Positions 23,454 to 32,587 of a DNA stretch of 64,000 nt are shown here, piece after piece (positions within the stretch are counted from its first letter, which is position 1; every line of letters starts with the position of its first letter). The stretch lies in the NCBI RefSeq assembly GCF_003350505.1, contig NZ_QQAY01000005.1, positions 1-64,000 of the forward strand. Reading direction: 5' to 3'. Below the pieces are notes generated by a model. The model saw only the letters and a program-made list of their open reading frames with translations. It had not been told where the DNA came from and did no database searches. The translations under genes were made by a program, and so were the position numbers. Origin of the DNA: Falsibacillus pallidus. Its GTDB lineage: Bacteria > Bacillota > Bacilli > Bacillales > DSM-25281.

Positions 23454-25505
23454 ATGAAGACACCTATTGCAAAGCGCATTCCATATCCTCATGAGCTTCA
23501 TGGGGATGTACGAGAAGATGATTATTATTGGCTGAGGGACCGCGAGAATCCTGAGGTCATCGCTTATTTAGAAGAAGAAAATCGTTATTACGATGAAGTG
23601 ATGCACAAACTTGAAGATCAAACTGAACGGATCTATCAAAAGATGGTGGACCGTGTTCCAGATTCTGAAATGAACGTGCCGGTGCAGCACGGATCTTATT
23701 TCTACTATTCTGTTTTGGACAAAACAAAACAATATCCAGTCTATGCACGTAAAAAGGCGGAAAGCCGCGAGCTTCTTTCAGAGGCAAAAGAAGAAGTGGT
23801 TCTTGATCTGAATAAGCTTGCCACAGATGATGAGTACTTAAGTGTAACAGTGCAGCGCATCACTACGGATCAAACCCGCCTCGCTTATTTGGAAAATCGG
23901 GACGGCACTGACCGATACACCGTCCATATCAAGGATTTGGAGACAGGCGAGCTTCTGCCTGACCGCATTCCCGATGTCTTTTTATACGAAAGCATGGAAT
24001 GGAGCCGGTGCGGAACCTACATATTCTACACCACCGTGGATGAAAGTCAGCGCCCATACCAATTGTGGCGACATCGGTTAGGAAGCAGCGCAGATCAGGA
24101 TGAATTGATTTTTGAAGAAAAAGACACAACCTATTCAATCGGCATCGCCAAATCGCAAAGCGGGAAATTCATTCTTCTCACCTCAAGATCCAAAACGACG
24201 AGTGAAATTCATCTGCTGGACGCGGATTCTCCGCTGTCTCCATTGCAGCTTCTGGATGAACGCCGTGAAGGAATCGAATATGATGTCGAGCATTGGGGAG
24301 ATGACCTGCTCATCCTGACAAATGAAGGAGCACTCAATTTCCAGCTCCTCCGCTGTCCACTCGATGACCTTTCTTCAAGGGAAAATGTAGTTGCCTATAA
24401 GGAAGAGCGCTATCTCCAATACATGTATCCTTTCAAGGACAAGCTGCTGATTTTTGGCCGCGAAAACGGAGTGACGCAAATCTGGATGCTTAACGGCGAT
24501 GAGTTGGAGCCGATCGAATGGGATGAGCCGATCTATACGGTCTCTATTGTATCCGGCCAAAGCTTTGAGACTTCTGAAGTTTTAATCCAGTATGAGTCCT
24601 TGCTTACGCCAAAAACGACGTACGGACTGAATTTGCTGACCGGGGAAAAGCAGTGCTTGCAAGTGGCTCCAGTCAGCGGTAAATACGATCCTTCCCGCTT
24701 CCGCCAAGAACAGCTATGGGCAGAAGCCGAAGATGGAGTCAAAGTTCCAGTGACAATCGTCTACCATGAAGTGGCTCTGGAGTCAGGTCCTGCACCATTG
24801 ATTCTGCATGCTTATGGATCTTACGGAGCAAACAGCAATCCTCGCTTCAGCCCATACCGCCTGCCGCTGCTCGAAAAAGGAATTGTGTTTGCCACTGCAC
24901 AGGTTCGCGGCGGTTCCGAGATGGGGCGAAGCTGGTATGAAGATGGGAAAATGCAAAACAAGCGAAACACATTTACCGATTTCATCGCTGCTGCGAAAGC
25001 ACTTATTAAAGAAGGCTATACAACCTCAGATAAAATGGCTGCACGCGGAGGCAGTGCGGGCGGTCTGCTCGTTGGCGCTGTGGCTAATATGGCCGGCGAT
25101 CTATTCCAGGTCATCGTTCCGGAAGTGCCGTTCGTCGATGTCGTCACAACGATGCTTGATGCCACGATTCCTTTGACAACCCTTGAGTGGGATGAATGGG
25201 GCAATCCGCAAAAAGAAGACGACTATTTTTACATGAAATCATACAGCCCGTACGACAATGTGGAAGCGAAAGACTATCCGCATCTGTACATCACAACCGG
25301 CTTGAACGATCCGCGGGTCGCTTATTGGGAGCCGGCGAAATGGACGGCGCGCCTAAGAGAGCTTAAAACCGATGACAACACCCTTGTGCTCAAAACTAAC
25401 ATGGGTGCCGGTCACTTCGGAGCATCTGGTCGATTCAGCCAGCTAAAAGAATCAGCCGCCTGCTACGCCTTTATCCTTGATAAACTTGGCGTCAGTGCAG
25501 AATAA
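23454..25505 (+). CDS. Oligopeptidase B (S9 family serine peptidase)
   Basis: A 683-residue cytosolic enzyme. It opens with IPYPHELHGDVREDDYYWLRD, as in oligopeptidase B/prolyl oligopeptidase. The beta-propeller spans about 80-410, and the hydrolase domain carries the nucleophile in ARGGSAGGLLVGAV (Ser at about 540), LYITTGLNDPRVAYWEPAKW (Asp region) and MGAGHFGASGRF (His). The family cleaves after Arg/Lys or Pro in short peptides. The ATG with GGAAGGAGG 6 bases upstream is the start; the frame stays open for 318 bases upstream through repeat copies, but that part is not coding. A terminator follows the stop. Confidence 0.93.
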   Translation: MKTPIAKRIPYPHELHGDVREDDYYWLRDRENPEVIAYLEEENRYYDEVMHKLEDQTERIYQKMVDRVPDSEMNVPVQHGSYFYYSVLDKTKQYPVYARKKAESRELLSEAKEEVVLDLNKLATDDEYLSVTVQRITTDQTRLAYLENRDGTDRYTVHIKDLETGELLPDRIPDVFLYESMEWSRCGTYIFYTTVDESQRPYQLWRHRLGSSADQDELIFEEKDTTYSIGIAKSQSGKFILLTSRSKTTSEIHLLDADSPLSPLQLLDERREGIEYDVEHWGDDLLILTNEGALNFQLLRCPLDDLSSRENVVAYKEERYLQYMYPFKDKLLIFGRENGVTQIWMLNGDELEPIEWDEPIYTVSIVSGQSFETSEVLIQYESLLTPKTTYGLNLLTGEKQCLQVAPVSGKYDPSRFRQEQLWAEAEDGVKVPVTIVYHEVALESGPAPLILHAYGSYGANSNPRFSPYRLPLLEKGIVFATAQVRGGSEMGRSWYEDGKMQNKRNTFTDFIAAAKALIKEGYTTSDKMAARGGSAGGLLVGAVANMAGDLFQVIVPEVPFVDVVTTMLDATIPLTTLEWDEWGNPQKEDDYFYMKSYSPYDNVEAKDYPHLYITTGLNDPRVAYWEPAKWTARLRELKTDDNTLVLKTNMGAGHFGASGRFSQLKESAACYAFILDKLGVSAE

Positions 25506-25517
25506 AAAATGAAAAAG

Positions 25518-25566
25518 GTGCCTAACTCCAGCGGATTAATTCCGCACTAAGGGTTAGGCACTTTTA
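25518..25566. terminator. Bidirectional terminator after the oligopeptidase gene
   Basis: GTGCCTAAC pairs with GTTAGGCAC, with an inner CGG/CCG stem, flanked by A-run and T-run. It serves the convergent genes on both sides. Confidence 0.8.
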
Positions 25567-25586
25567 TAAACTAAAGCAGAATAGAC

Positions 25587-26159
25587 TCAAGAAAACTTCT
25601 TCCCAGTAATGCCCCTGATTATTTTGCAGAAAGCATCCCATTCATCTGGAAACTTAATATTTCCATGCTTGCTTATTTTCCGCCCATCTCTACTAATCTC
25701 TACACTCCAATTAGTGCCATCGAGAATACCAGGTTCAATATACTTTGCCTTCCAATTCAGCAAGTTAATCATTTTCAGATCTTCTATCAACTTCTTAGCC
25801 GTGTCAGGACCAATGGACTTTTGAATTGTTTCGTCCTCTCCTCGACCATAAAAGCTCCACACAACTTGCCGGCTGATTAGATTAATTTCAACAATGTAAT
25901 GGCCATCAAAGAAACCTCCAATGGTAGCTTTTATCCCTTCTATTCTGGTATATGCCGCATCCACAGCTTGTTCCTTATTCCATTCATTCTCGCAATCTTT
26001 ACAGTAATATTCCGGTCCATCTTCTAAAATACAGCAGCCGCCAAGCCTAATTTCACCTTTTTCAGCTTTTTGAAGAGCTGCAAAAGTGGGCTCGCCAAAT
26101 ACAATTTTCACTGTATTTTTTGACCTGCACTTCGGGCACTGCTTGTAGATAATCGCCAT
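25587..26159 (-). CDS. Zinc-ribbon hypothetical protein
   Basis: A 190-residue soluble protein. The N-terminal ribbon uses CPKC (residues about 8-11) and a second knuckle YYCKDCENEW (about 52-61); an extra CC pair lies at GGCCIL between them. The rest contains a strand-rich region (HYIVEINLISRQVVWSFYG) and a WSVEISRDGRKISKHG segment. No family name comes to mind. Monocistronic, probably cytosolic. Confidence 0.65.
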   Translation of the reverse strand: MAIIYKQCPKCRSKNTVKIVFGEPTFAALQKAEKGEIRLGGCCILEDGPEYYCKDCENEWNKEQAVDAAYTRIEGIKATIGGFFDGHYIVEINLISRQVVWSFYGRGEDETIQKSIGPDTAKKLIEDLKMINLLNWKAKYIEPGILDGTNWSVEISRDGRKISKHGNIKFPDEWDAFCKIIRGITGKKFS

Positions 26160-26305
26160 AATTTCACCGCTTTCTTTACGCCGGCGTCCATTCGCCGCTG
26201 CTCAAATCCCCATTATAGATAAGTATAAATTCAAGAATTATATCAAAAAAGCCCATTTTATGTATGAAAATAATATCTATCCATTTCAAGCACAAAAAAA
26301 CAAAA

Positions 26306-26351
26306 GCCTGATCCCCGGTGAGATAACTTACTACCACACCAGGTATCAGGC
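26306..26351 (-). terminator. Terminator of the dus gene
   Basis: GCCTGATccCcGGTG pairs with CACcaGGtATCAGGC, followed on the minus strand by a T-rich run. It lies beyond repeat copy B5. Confidence 0.75.
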
Positions 26352-26364
26352 ATTATACTATCTT

Positions 26365-26383
26365 GGGACACTAAACCTGTCCC
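26365..26383. repeat. Intergenic repeat family B, copy 5
   Basis: GGGACACTAAACCTGTCCC, 8 bases beyond the dus stop. Confidence 0.8.
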
Positions 26384-26390
26384 CATGTCC

Positions 26391-27344
26391 CTACTCCGTC
26401 AAATCGAATTGATCAAGCAAGTCTCGGACTTCGTCTGTGGATTTTGTGTTCATGAGTTGGTTTCTTAGTTCACTTGCTCCTCGGAATCCTTTGACATAGA
26501 TTTTAAAGAAGCGGTGAAGGGCCGTGAATTTCCGCAGCTGATATTGATCATGAAGGTCGAGATGCATTCTTAACAGATCTAGCAATTCCTTGCTGCTATG
26601 CTCTCTCGGCTCTTTTTCAAAGGCAAATGGATTGTGGAAAATCCCGCGTCCGATCATGACGCCGTCTACACCGTATTGTTCCACGAGCTTCATACCCATT
26701 TCACGGTCTTCGATATCCCCGTTGATTGTCAGTAATGTATCCGGAGCTACTTCATCACGGAGTTTTTTTATTTCCGGGATCAGCTCCCAATGGGCATCCA
26801 CTTTACTCATTTCATTCCGTGTACGCAGGTGGATGGAAAGATTGACAATGTCCTGCTCCAACAAGTGTCGAAGCCAGCCTTTCCATTCATCTATTTCCGC
26901 AAAGCCAAGCCTCGTCTTGACACTGACAGGCAATCCTCCTGCTTTTGCAGCCTGGATCAACTCGGCTGCAACTTCAGGACGGCGAATAAGGCCGCTCCCC
27001 TTCCCGTTCTGCGTCACATTCGGGACAGGACAGCCCATATTGATATCGATTCCTTTAAAGCCGAGCTCCGCCATGCCGATGCTCATCTGACGGAAGTATT
27101 CAGGCTTGTCCCCCCAAATATGGGCTACAATCGGCTGTTCATCCTGCGTAAACGTCAAGCGTCCGCGCACACTCTGGATCCCGTCCGGGTGGCAGTAGCT
27201 CTCCGTATTCGTGAACTCCGTAAAAAACACATCAGGTCTCCCTGCTTCACTCACAACATGACGAAACACAACGTCCGTCACATCCTCCATTGGTGCTAAT
27301 ATAAAAAATGGCCGTGGCAAATCACGCCAGAAATTTTCTTTCAT
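26391..27344 (-). CDS. tRNA-dihydrouridine synthase
   Basis: A 317-residue FMN enzyme with the Dus TIM-barrel motifs: [15 protein letters not shown] at the N-terminus, [20 protein letters not shown] with the catalytic Cys (about residue 104), [17 protein letters not shown] and [12 protein letters not shown]. It reduces specific uridines in the tRNA D-loop using NADPH and FMN. The gene order next to rlmD-, alkA- and pdaA-like genes recalls yfjN of B. subtilis, although several kilobases intervene here. Confidence 0.9.
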   Translation of the reverse strand: MKENFWRDLPRPFFILAPMEDVTDVVFRHVVSEAGRPDVFFTEFTNTESYCHPDGIQSVRGRLTFTQDEQPIVAHIWGDKPEYFRQMSIGMAELGFKGIDINMGCPVPNVTQNGKGSGLIRRPEVAAELIQAAKAGGLPVSVKTRLGFAEIDEWKGWLRHLLEQDIVNLSIHLRTRNEMSKVDAHWELIPEIKKLRDEVAPDTLLTINGDIEDREMGMKLVEQYGVDGVMIGRGIFHNPFAFEKEPREHSSKELLDLLRMHLDLHDQYQLRKFTALHRFFKIYVKGFRGASELRNQLMNTKSTDEVRDLLDQFDLTE

Positions 27345-27477
27345 AATGAAATTCCAATCCTCTCATTAAGGGATGCAAAAACAAATGCCCCCAAAATTAA
27401 AAAGCAGAAAGTCTCTGCTCCATCTACACTTATACCACGATTAGGCCAATTTTATCAAACCCATTGCATAAAAAAAG

Positions 27478-27522
27478 CGCCTGCCCCCAACATAATAGCT
27501 CGATGCTATTTGGGGGCAGACG
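27478..27522. terminator. Terminator after the SDR gene (27528-28295)
   Basis: CTGCCCCCAA...TTGGGGGCAG stem with inner AGCTCGATGCT, flanked by an A-run on the left (T on the minus strand). Confidence 0.85.
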
Positions 27523-27527
27523 TTTTA

Positions 27528-28295
27528 TCAATCTCTCAATCTAACCGCATAAGGAAAAATGGGATCTTTTAAATGGAATTCATACGTTTCGCCATCGACA
27601 ATTCCAACTGCTTTGCCGCTGTCATAAAGATCGAGCATGAATCCAGCCATTTCTTTAGCAGTATGATATTTCGGCAGGAGCCCTTCGAATTTAACATTCT
27701 CCTCCAGGTCATTTGAAACCTTAGCAAATTCCGTTTCCGTTGCTGCCGGAGCCAACACTTTCGCCTGCATCTTAGCACCTTTTTCTTTTAATTCATGTGC
27801 AAGACCTTCCGTAAATGCACTGACATAGAATTTCGAAGCGCAATAAGTGACCGCATTTCCAATGATCGTGTAGCCGCCGCCAGATGAAACGTTGATTAGC
27901 TGCGTTCCTTCAACCTCTGAATAATCGCGGACATAAAGAGACGTTAAAATCGTCAATGCTTCAATATTCAAATTCAGCATTGTTTCAATCTTCGTTAAAT
28001 TTTGTTCTCCAATGGATGCGAAATTACCGAATCCGGCATTATTAATCCACGTTTCGATGTCTAATTCTTTTAATCCTTCATAAAAAGCATGTACATTTTT
28101 CGTATCAGACAAATCAACTGTTTTGATGATGACATCCAATTCAGCATTTTCTTTCACAATTTCAGATTTAAGTTTTTCAAGCTCCTCAGTTCTGCGTGCC
28201 GCAATGACTAAATTTTTCCCGCGTGCCGCAAAAGCAAGTGCTGTCTCATACCCAATCCCAGAGCTCGCACCTGTAATGACCGTATATTTCTTCAT
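27528..28295 (-). CDS. Short-chain dehydrogenase/reductase
   Basis: A 255-residue Rossmann-fold oxidoreductase: cofactor loop TGASSGIGYETAL at residues 7-19, NNAGFG, and the catalytic triad in INVSSGGG (Ser), YCASKF (Tyr and Lys). The start is the Met with AGGAGG 7 bases upstream; a longer frame begins 16 codons earlier. It resembles the DltE/YqjQ-type general SDRs of Bacilli; substrate unknown. Confidence 0.88.
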   Translation of the reverse strand: MKKYTVITGASSGIGYETALAFAARGKNLVIAARRTEELEKLKSEIVKENAELDVIIKTVDLSDTKNVHAFYEGLKELDIETWINNAGFGNFASIGEQNLTKIETMLNLNIEALTILTSLYVRDYSEVEGTQLINVSSGGGYTIIGNAVTYCASKFYVSAFTEGLAHELKEKGAKMQAKVLAPAATETEFAKVSNDLEENVKFEGLLPKYHTAKEMAGFMLDLYDSGKAVGIVDGETYEFHLKDPIFPYAVRLRD

Positions 28296-28414
28296 TTCGA
28301 TTCCTCCTATTTCTTCACGTAAAAAATTCATGCTAATTGTCATTTCTCAAAGATAATATACCCAAACATTCCGGTAATCAATAAAGTCGATGTGCCCGCA
28401 ACAAAAAAATGCGA

Positions 28415-28521
28415 TCTTCTAGCAAAAAATCGTGGTCTTCTAGCAAAAAACAAGCGAGTTCTAGCAAAACCTGATGAACTTCTAGCAAATCCCCGATCAA
28501 CTCTAGCAATCTCTCTCAAAT
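28415..28521. repeat. 21-bp phased array 1 (TTCTAGCAA core, 5 units)
   Basis: Cores begin at 28417, 28438, 28459, 28480 and 28501 (the last as CTCTAG), every step being exactly 21 bp. The core TTCTAGCAAA is conserved; the 11 bases between are not. The array lies between two minus-strand SDR genes. Confidence 0.9.
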
Positions 28522-28610
28522 CCATGGGCAAGCGCCATGGTCAGCACCCGCCATCAAAGGTACGCTTATGACCTCGAGGTGCTAGCAGTTGGATTTGCAC
28601 AGAGCCTTTC

Positions 28611-28645
28611 AAAAAAGGAGGCACCCATTCCCAATGGTTACCTCC
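28611..28645 (-). terminator. Terminator of the SDR gene at 28663
   Basis: GGAGG(c)aCCCATT / AATGGttaCCTCC hairpin followed on the minus strand by six T. Confidence 0.85.
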
Positions 28646-28662
28646 CCTCCTCATTTATGAAA

Positions 28663-29448
28663 TCAAATCTCCATTTCCCAACGTTCTTTTTGAGTCTGCT
28701 TCAATTGTTTTTCTGTTTCTTCCGGATATACCGTCCGGAATTTGTGATGATCTGCAGGGATGATTTCAATCATCTTTTGGATCATATCTTCAGGATCGAA
28801 CTGATCTTCCAGCCCTTTCTGCTGTTCCAGGATGTCTTCTTTACGGGTGAAGTTCTTTTCGTCGTCGAACCACTTCCAGATTTCTTCCCCGGCCCGCTTA
28901 TTAAATCCTGTTTCGAATGCGCCTGGATTGATGGTTGCGACCTTCACCCCGAACTCTTCAAGCTCGGATTTCATGGTTTGGGCAATCCCTTCGATGGCAT
29001 GCTTGGTGGATGTATAAGGACCGACATAAGGTGTTGCGGAAATCCCTGCCATGGAGCTCATGAACACGATTTTTCCGCTGCCTTTTTTCACAAGCTTTTG
29101 CGCGGCCAATTGAACCGTTTCAAGGGTGGCAAAGACGTTCACTTCGAAGAGCGCGCGAAAACGGTCCATCGGCACTTCCGCAAGCGGCCCCCCTTCATTG
29201 ATGGCTGCATTGGCCACAAATACATCAAAATCATATTGCAATATCTGCTCGCGGTCCCTCTCATTCTTAATATCCAGCTTGAATACCTCTATATCCAATC
29301 CCCGTTTTTCCGCTTCTCTCATCAAGTCGGTTTTCTGCGAAGTCAGCTCAGTCGTTGCGATAACGCGATGCCCTTTCTTAGCAAGGCCAAGTGACGCTCC
29401 TTTCCCGAGACCGCTTCCTGCACCTGTGATGAAAATCGTTTTACCCAT
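28663..29448 (-). CDS. Short-chain dehydrogenase/reductase
   Basis: A 261-residue SDR: cofactor loop TGAGSGLGKGASLGLAKKG (residues 8-26), DVFVANAA (NAA in place of NAG), catalytic Ser in IVFMSSMAG, and YTSTKHAIEG with Tyr and Lys. The C-terminal extension (KWFDDEKNFTRKEDILEQQK and onward) is common in Bacillus SDRs of unknown substrate. AAGGAGG precedes the ATG by 8 bases. Not adjacent to biosynthetic partners. Confidence 0.88.
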   Translation of the reverse strand: MGKTIFITGAGSGLGKGASLGLAKKGHRVIATTELTSQKTDLMREAEKRGLDIEVFKLDIKNERDREQILQYDFDVFVANAAINEGGPLAEVPMDRFRALFEVNVFATLETVQLAAQKLVKKGSGKIVFMSSMAGISATPYVGPYTSTKHAIEGIAQTMKSELEEFGVKVATINPGAFETGFNKRAGEEIWKWFDDEKNFTRKEDILEQQKGLEDQFDPEDMIQKMIEIIPADHHKFRTVYPEETEKQLKQTQKERWEMEI

Positions 29449-29624
29449 TCTGCAAGTCCTCCTTGGAAATCTATTTTAGTATAATCTTCCCTTTACCTGG
29501 ATCAGTAAACTTTTCCCCATATAAAGGGACCCCTTTACGCGGAAGGCACCTTCATCGAAAGTCCACATAGTTGCTATCTTTTTGCAGAATACTATAATAG
29601 GAGAAAAACAACGAGGTGAAGAAC

Positions 29625-30524
29625 GTGAAAATTGGTCTGATCGGATTAGGAGATATCGCAAAGAAAGCCTATCTGCCTGTTCTCTCTGAAAAAGAAGGAA
29701 TAGAGCTGGTGCTTTGCACGCGAAAAGCAGAAACGCTTGAAAAGCTAGGAGACAAATACCGTATAGAAAAAAGAGTCCAGACGGTCGATGAATTGATTGC
29801 CGAAAACATTGACGCAGCTTTCGTCAGTACAGCAACAGAGGCACATTTTGAGATATCGGAAAAACTTCTTGAAAACGGCATCCATGTGTACATAGACAAG
29901 CCTATTTCCTTGAACTACCCGGAAACGGAACGCATTGTTCAATTGGCGAAAGACACCGGGAAGATTGCCATGGTCGGATTCAACCGGCGCTTCATTCCTA
30001 AGGTGAAAGAACTGAAAGAGTACGGGAAACCAAGCTTCCTGTTGATGCAGAAAAATCGATTCGCTGCACCGGACGAGCCAAGGAGGTTTGTCGTCGAAGA
30101 CTTCATCCACGTCGTCGACACCCTGCGTTTCCTGATGGATTCAGAAGTAAAGGATGTCAAAGTTCAGTCCCTTAAAAAAGGAGATCTCCTGCATCACCTC
30201 GTCATTCAGCTCATCGGTGAGGACTGTACGGCTGTCGGCATCATGAACCGGGACGGCGGCGTGACCGAAGAAATCATCGAATACTCTGCTGGAAATCATA
30301 AGTATGTCGTGGACAGCCTTGTGGAAACGACCCATTACCATAACAAAGAAACAAGCACTTACTCCTTTGGGGACTGGGAGCCGACATTGTACAAACGCGG
30401 ATTCTATGACCTCGTCGACCACTTCCTTGAATGCGTGGAAACAAATCAAGAGCCCGATCCTTCCATCAGTGACTCATTGATCACACATGAAATATGCGAA
30501 AGAATAGTTGAAATGATCGAATAG
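29625..30524 (+). CDS. Gfo/Idh/MocA-family oxidoreductase
   Basis: A 299-residue NAD(P)-dependent oxidoreductase starting (GTG) KIGLIGLGDIAKKAYLP, a Rossmann GxGxxA-type loop. The EKP-like motif reads HVYIDKPISLNY and VGFNRRF follows. The GTG is preceded by GAGGTGA at 7 bases; an upstream GTG at 29616 is part of the SD. Family members act on sugars or inositols, or, in virulence-factor MviM-like proteins, on unknown substrates. Monocistronic. Confidence 0.85.
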   Translation: MKIGLIGLGDIAKKAYLPVLSEKEGIELVLCTRKAETLEKLGDKYRIEKRVQTVDELIAENIDAAFVSTATEAHFEISEKLLENGIHVYIDKPISLNYPETERIVQLAKDTGKIAMVGFNRRFIPKVKELKEYGKPSFLLMQKNRFAAPDEPRRFVVEDFIHVVDTLRFLMDSEVKDVKVQSLKKGDLLHHLVIQLIGEDCTAVGIMNRDGGVTEEIIEYSAGNHKYVVDSLVETTHYHNKETSTYSFGDWEPTLYKRGFYDLVDHFLECVETNQEPDPSISDSLITHEICERIVEMIE

Positions 30525-30644
30525 CATCAAAGTAATAGGGATGGACCTTTCGAGGTTTGTCCCTCTTCTTTTCCCTCCTAGCCCATCCAAATGTTACTGC
30601 CAGCTGAAAAAGGGAACAATTATATTAAAAAAGGAGAAACCAAC

Positions 30645-31466
30645 ATGCCAGAAGGTCCCGAAATCAGAAGGGCTGCCGATAGCGTTGAGCGAGCCCTTAA
30701 AAATAAAACGGTACAGGATGTCTATTTTGCCCTCCCCCATTTGGAAGACTACGAAGACCTCTTAAAGGGGGCGGTCGTCACTCGTGTCGACACTAAGGGA
30801 AAAGCCATGCTCATCCGCTTCGATAACGGGTACACCATCTACTCCCACAATCAGCTCTACGGAAAATGGATGATCCGGAACCTGTACAACTATCCCAATA
30901 CTAATCGACAGCTTCGGTTGGCTCTGCATAATGAAAAAAAGTCGGCGCTTCTTTACAGCGCATCCGACATCGAAGTACTCCGTGATGAAGAAGTCTCCAG
31001 TCACCATTTTGTGGCCAAAGTGGGTCCTGATATTTTGAGTGAGGAAGTCACTGAGGATGAATTGTTTCAAAGAATGAAAGATAAACGATTCTACAAGCGC
31101 AAATGGGCGATTCTTTTATTGGACCAGGCGTTTGTCGCTGGAATAGGCAATTACTTGAGATCTGAAATCATGTTTGTTGCAGGCCTCCATCCTTCACTTC
31201 GCCCCGTAGATTGTTCCGAGTCTCAATTGAAGAAAGCAGCACGGGCCATCATTGATTTAATGCAGCAATCTTATAAGACAGGCGGGATAACGAACGACCT
31301 CGAACTGGCTGAAAAGCTAAAATCCCAAGGAGTCAAGCGATCGCAATATCGGCACTGGGTCTTTAACCGCGAAGGAGCGTCCTGCTTCGTGTGTGGAAAT
31401 GAAATTGAAAAGACGGTGGCCGCTTCGAGAAGGCTGTATTATTGTCCGGTTTGCCAGGGGATATAG
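30645..31466 (+). CDS. nei: Endonuclease VIII / Fpg-family DNA glycosylase
   Basis: A 273-residue base-excision-repair enzyme. The N-terminus after Met is PEGPEIRRAAD, with the catalytic Pro1/Glu2 (mature numbering); PEGPEI is the Nei variant rather than the PELPEV of MutM. The H2TH segment is AFVAGIGNYLRSEIMF. The C-terminal zinc finger is CFVCG...YYCPVCQ. It removes oxidised pyrimidines. AAAGGAG precedes the ATG, which excludes the longer reading frame. Confidence 0.92.
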   Translation: MPEGPEIRRAADSVERALKNKTVQDVYFALPHLEDYEDLLKGAVVTRVDTKGKAMLIRFDNGYTIYSHNQLYGKWMIRNLYNYPNTNRQLRLALHNEKKSALLYSASDIEVLRDEEVSSHHFVAKVGPDILSEEVTEDELFQRMKDKRFYKRKWAILLLDQAFVAGIGNYLRSEIMFVAGLHPSLRPVDCSESQLKKAARAIIDLMQQSYKTGGITNDLELAEKLKSQGVKRSQYRHWVFNREGASCFVCGNEIEKTVAASRRLYYCPVCQGI

Positions 31467-31477
31467 TGAGGCACAGG

Positions 31478-31501
31478 GACGGTTCCGCCGTTTCTTTTTT
31501 A
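31478..31501 (+). terminator. Weak terminator after nei
   Basis: Short ACGG/CCGT hairpin followed by TTTCTTTTTT. Confidence 0.5.
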
Positions 31502-31582
31502 CGCGAGAATTGTCCCATTAAGTACCTTTCCCAAACATGTGCATAGGATTATTACATATACCGTGAAGGGAATGAGGTAAAT

Positions 31583-32392
31583 ATGTTTCAGAATCCTTAT
31601 GTGTACGCTTATCAAAATCCTTATTATGTGAATATGCCAAGGCAGCATTATAGCACGCAGTCGAGTTATTGGCCCTATGCAAATCAAAACGGCTATTATC
31701 CATCACGCTATCCTACTGGCGCTGAAGCTATGTTGTTAAAAGATTATGGAGCAAATCCATTTGTTGTTGATATCAATGCAGCCACAAAGCAAAACAATAC
31801 GTACCGGACCGCACTATGGACTGGATCTCATTTGCAGCTCACCTTAATGAGCATCGACGTTGGCGATGATATTGGCTTGGAAATCCACCCTGATGTCGAT
31901 CAATTCCTGCGTATTGAACAAGGACAAGGGTTTGTTCAAATGGGCAAAAGCAAGGATCGTTTAGATTTTGAAGCAAATGTAGCTGATGATTATGCCATCT
32001 TCATCCCTGCCGGCACATGGCATAATGTGACCAATACCGGTCCTGCGCCGCTAAAACTTTACTCCATCTATGCCCCGCCTAACCATCCGTTCGGTACCGT
32101 TCACGTTACCAAAGCAGCTGCTGAGGCTGCGGAAGAAAGCCATAATCAGAAAAAGGATTATTTCGGCAAGACTCCAGATGAATGGGTACAATTCACAGAC
32201 TTTCTGGTGAAAGAAGGCTTAGAGGATGTTAAAAGAGGCATAAATGCTGGGCATATTCTTCAAGAATTCATATTAATGGGCGTCCTTGTAGGAAAAGGCT
32301 ATTCTCCCGAAAAAGCGTATGAGACAGTAGAAGGATGGGAAAAGACAGGAGAATCCAAACTCCTTCAGCAAAGCAAAAAATACGGCGTATAA
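31583..32392 (+). CDS. Cupin-domain protein with Tyr/Asn-rich N-terminus
   Basis: A 269-residue protein. Residues 1-45 are rich in Tyr, Asn, Gln and Pro (YAYQNPYYVNMPRQHY), unlike a folded enzyme and like coat-protein segments. The cupin barrel follows with GLEIHPDVDQFLRIEQGQG and FIPAGTWHNVTNTG, supplying the metal-binding His/Glu set. A C-terminal helical tail of about 90 residues has no clear match. The low-complexity N-terminus hints at a spore-coat location; this is inference. GAGGTAAAT precedes the ATG, and a terminator follows. Confidence 0.8.
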   Translation: MFQNPYVYAYQNPYYVNMPRQHYSTQSSYWPYANQNGYYPSRYPTGAEAMLLKDYGANPFVVDINAATKQNNTYRTALWTGSHLQLTLMSIDVGDDIGLEIHPDVDQFLRIEQGQGFVQMGKSKDRLDFEANVADDYAIFIPAGTWHNVTNTGPAPLKLYSIYAPPNHPFGTVHVTKAAAEAAEESHNQKKDYFGKTPDEWVQFTDFLVKEGLEDVKRGINAGHILQEFILMGVLVGKGYSPEKAYETVEGWEKTGESKLLQQSKKYGV

Positions 32393-32420
32393 AAAATGTG
32401 AAGAATAAGGTATTTCTAGG

Positions 32421-32451
32421 GCTTGCAGGCTATTTTCCAAGCCTTTTTTTA
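32421..32451 (+). terminator. Terminator of the cupin gene
   Basis: GGCTTG/CAAGCC stem with seven T. Confidence 0.75.
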
Positions 32452-32587
32452 TTTCCTGAAAATGTAATGGCATAATAAAAGCTTATGATAAAACATAAAT
32501 TTTACAAAATATACTTATGTCCCCAATTGCGTTATCGTTAAAGTATGAATTGGAATATTTATCAAGAAAATTGACGGAGGGGTAAAT

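Noticed and set aside
28537-29394. 285-codon + strand open frame
   Set aside because: It is antisense to an SDR gene with intact catalytic motifs.
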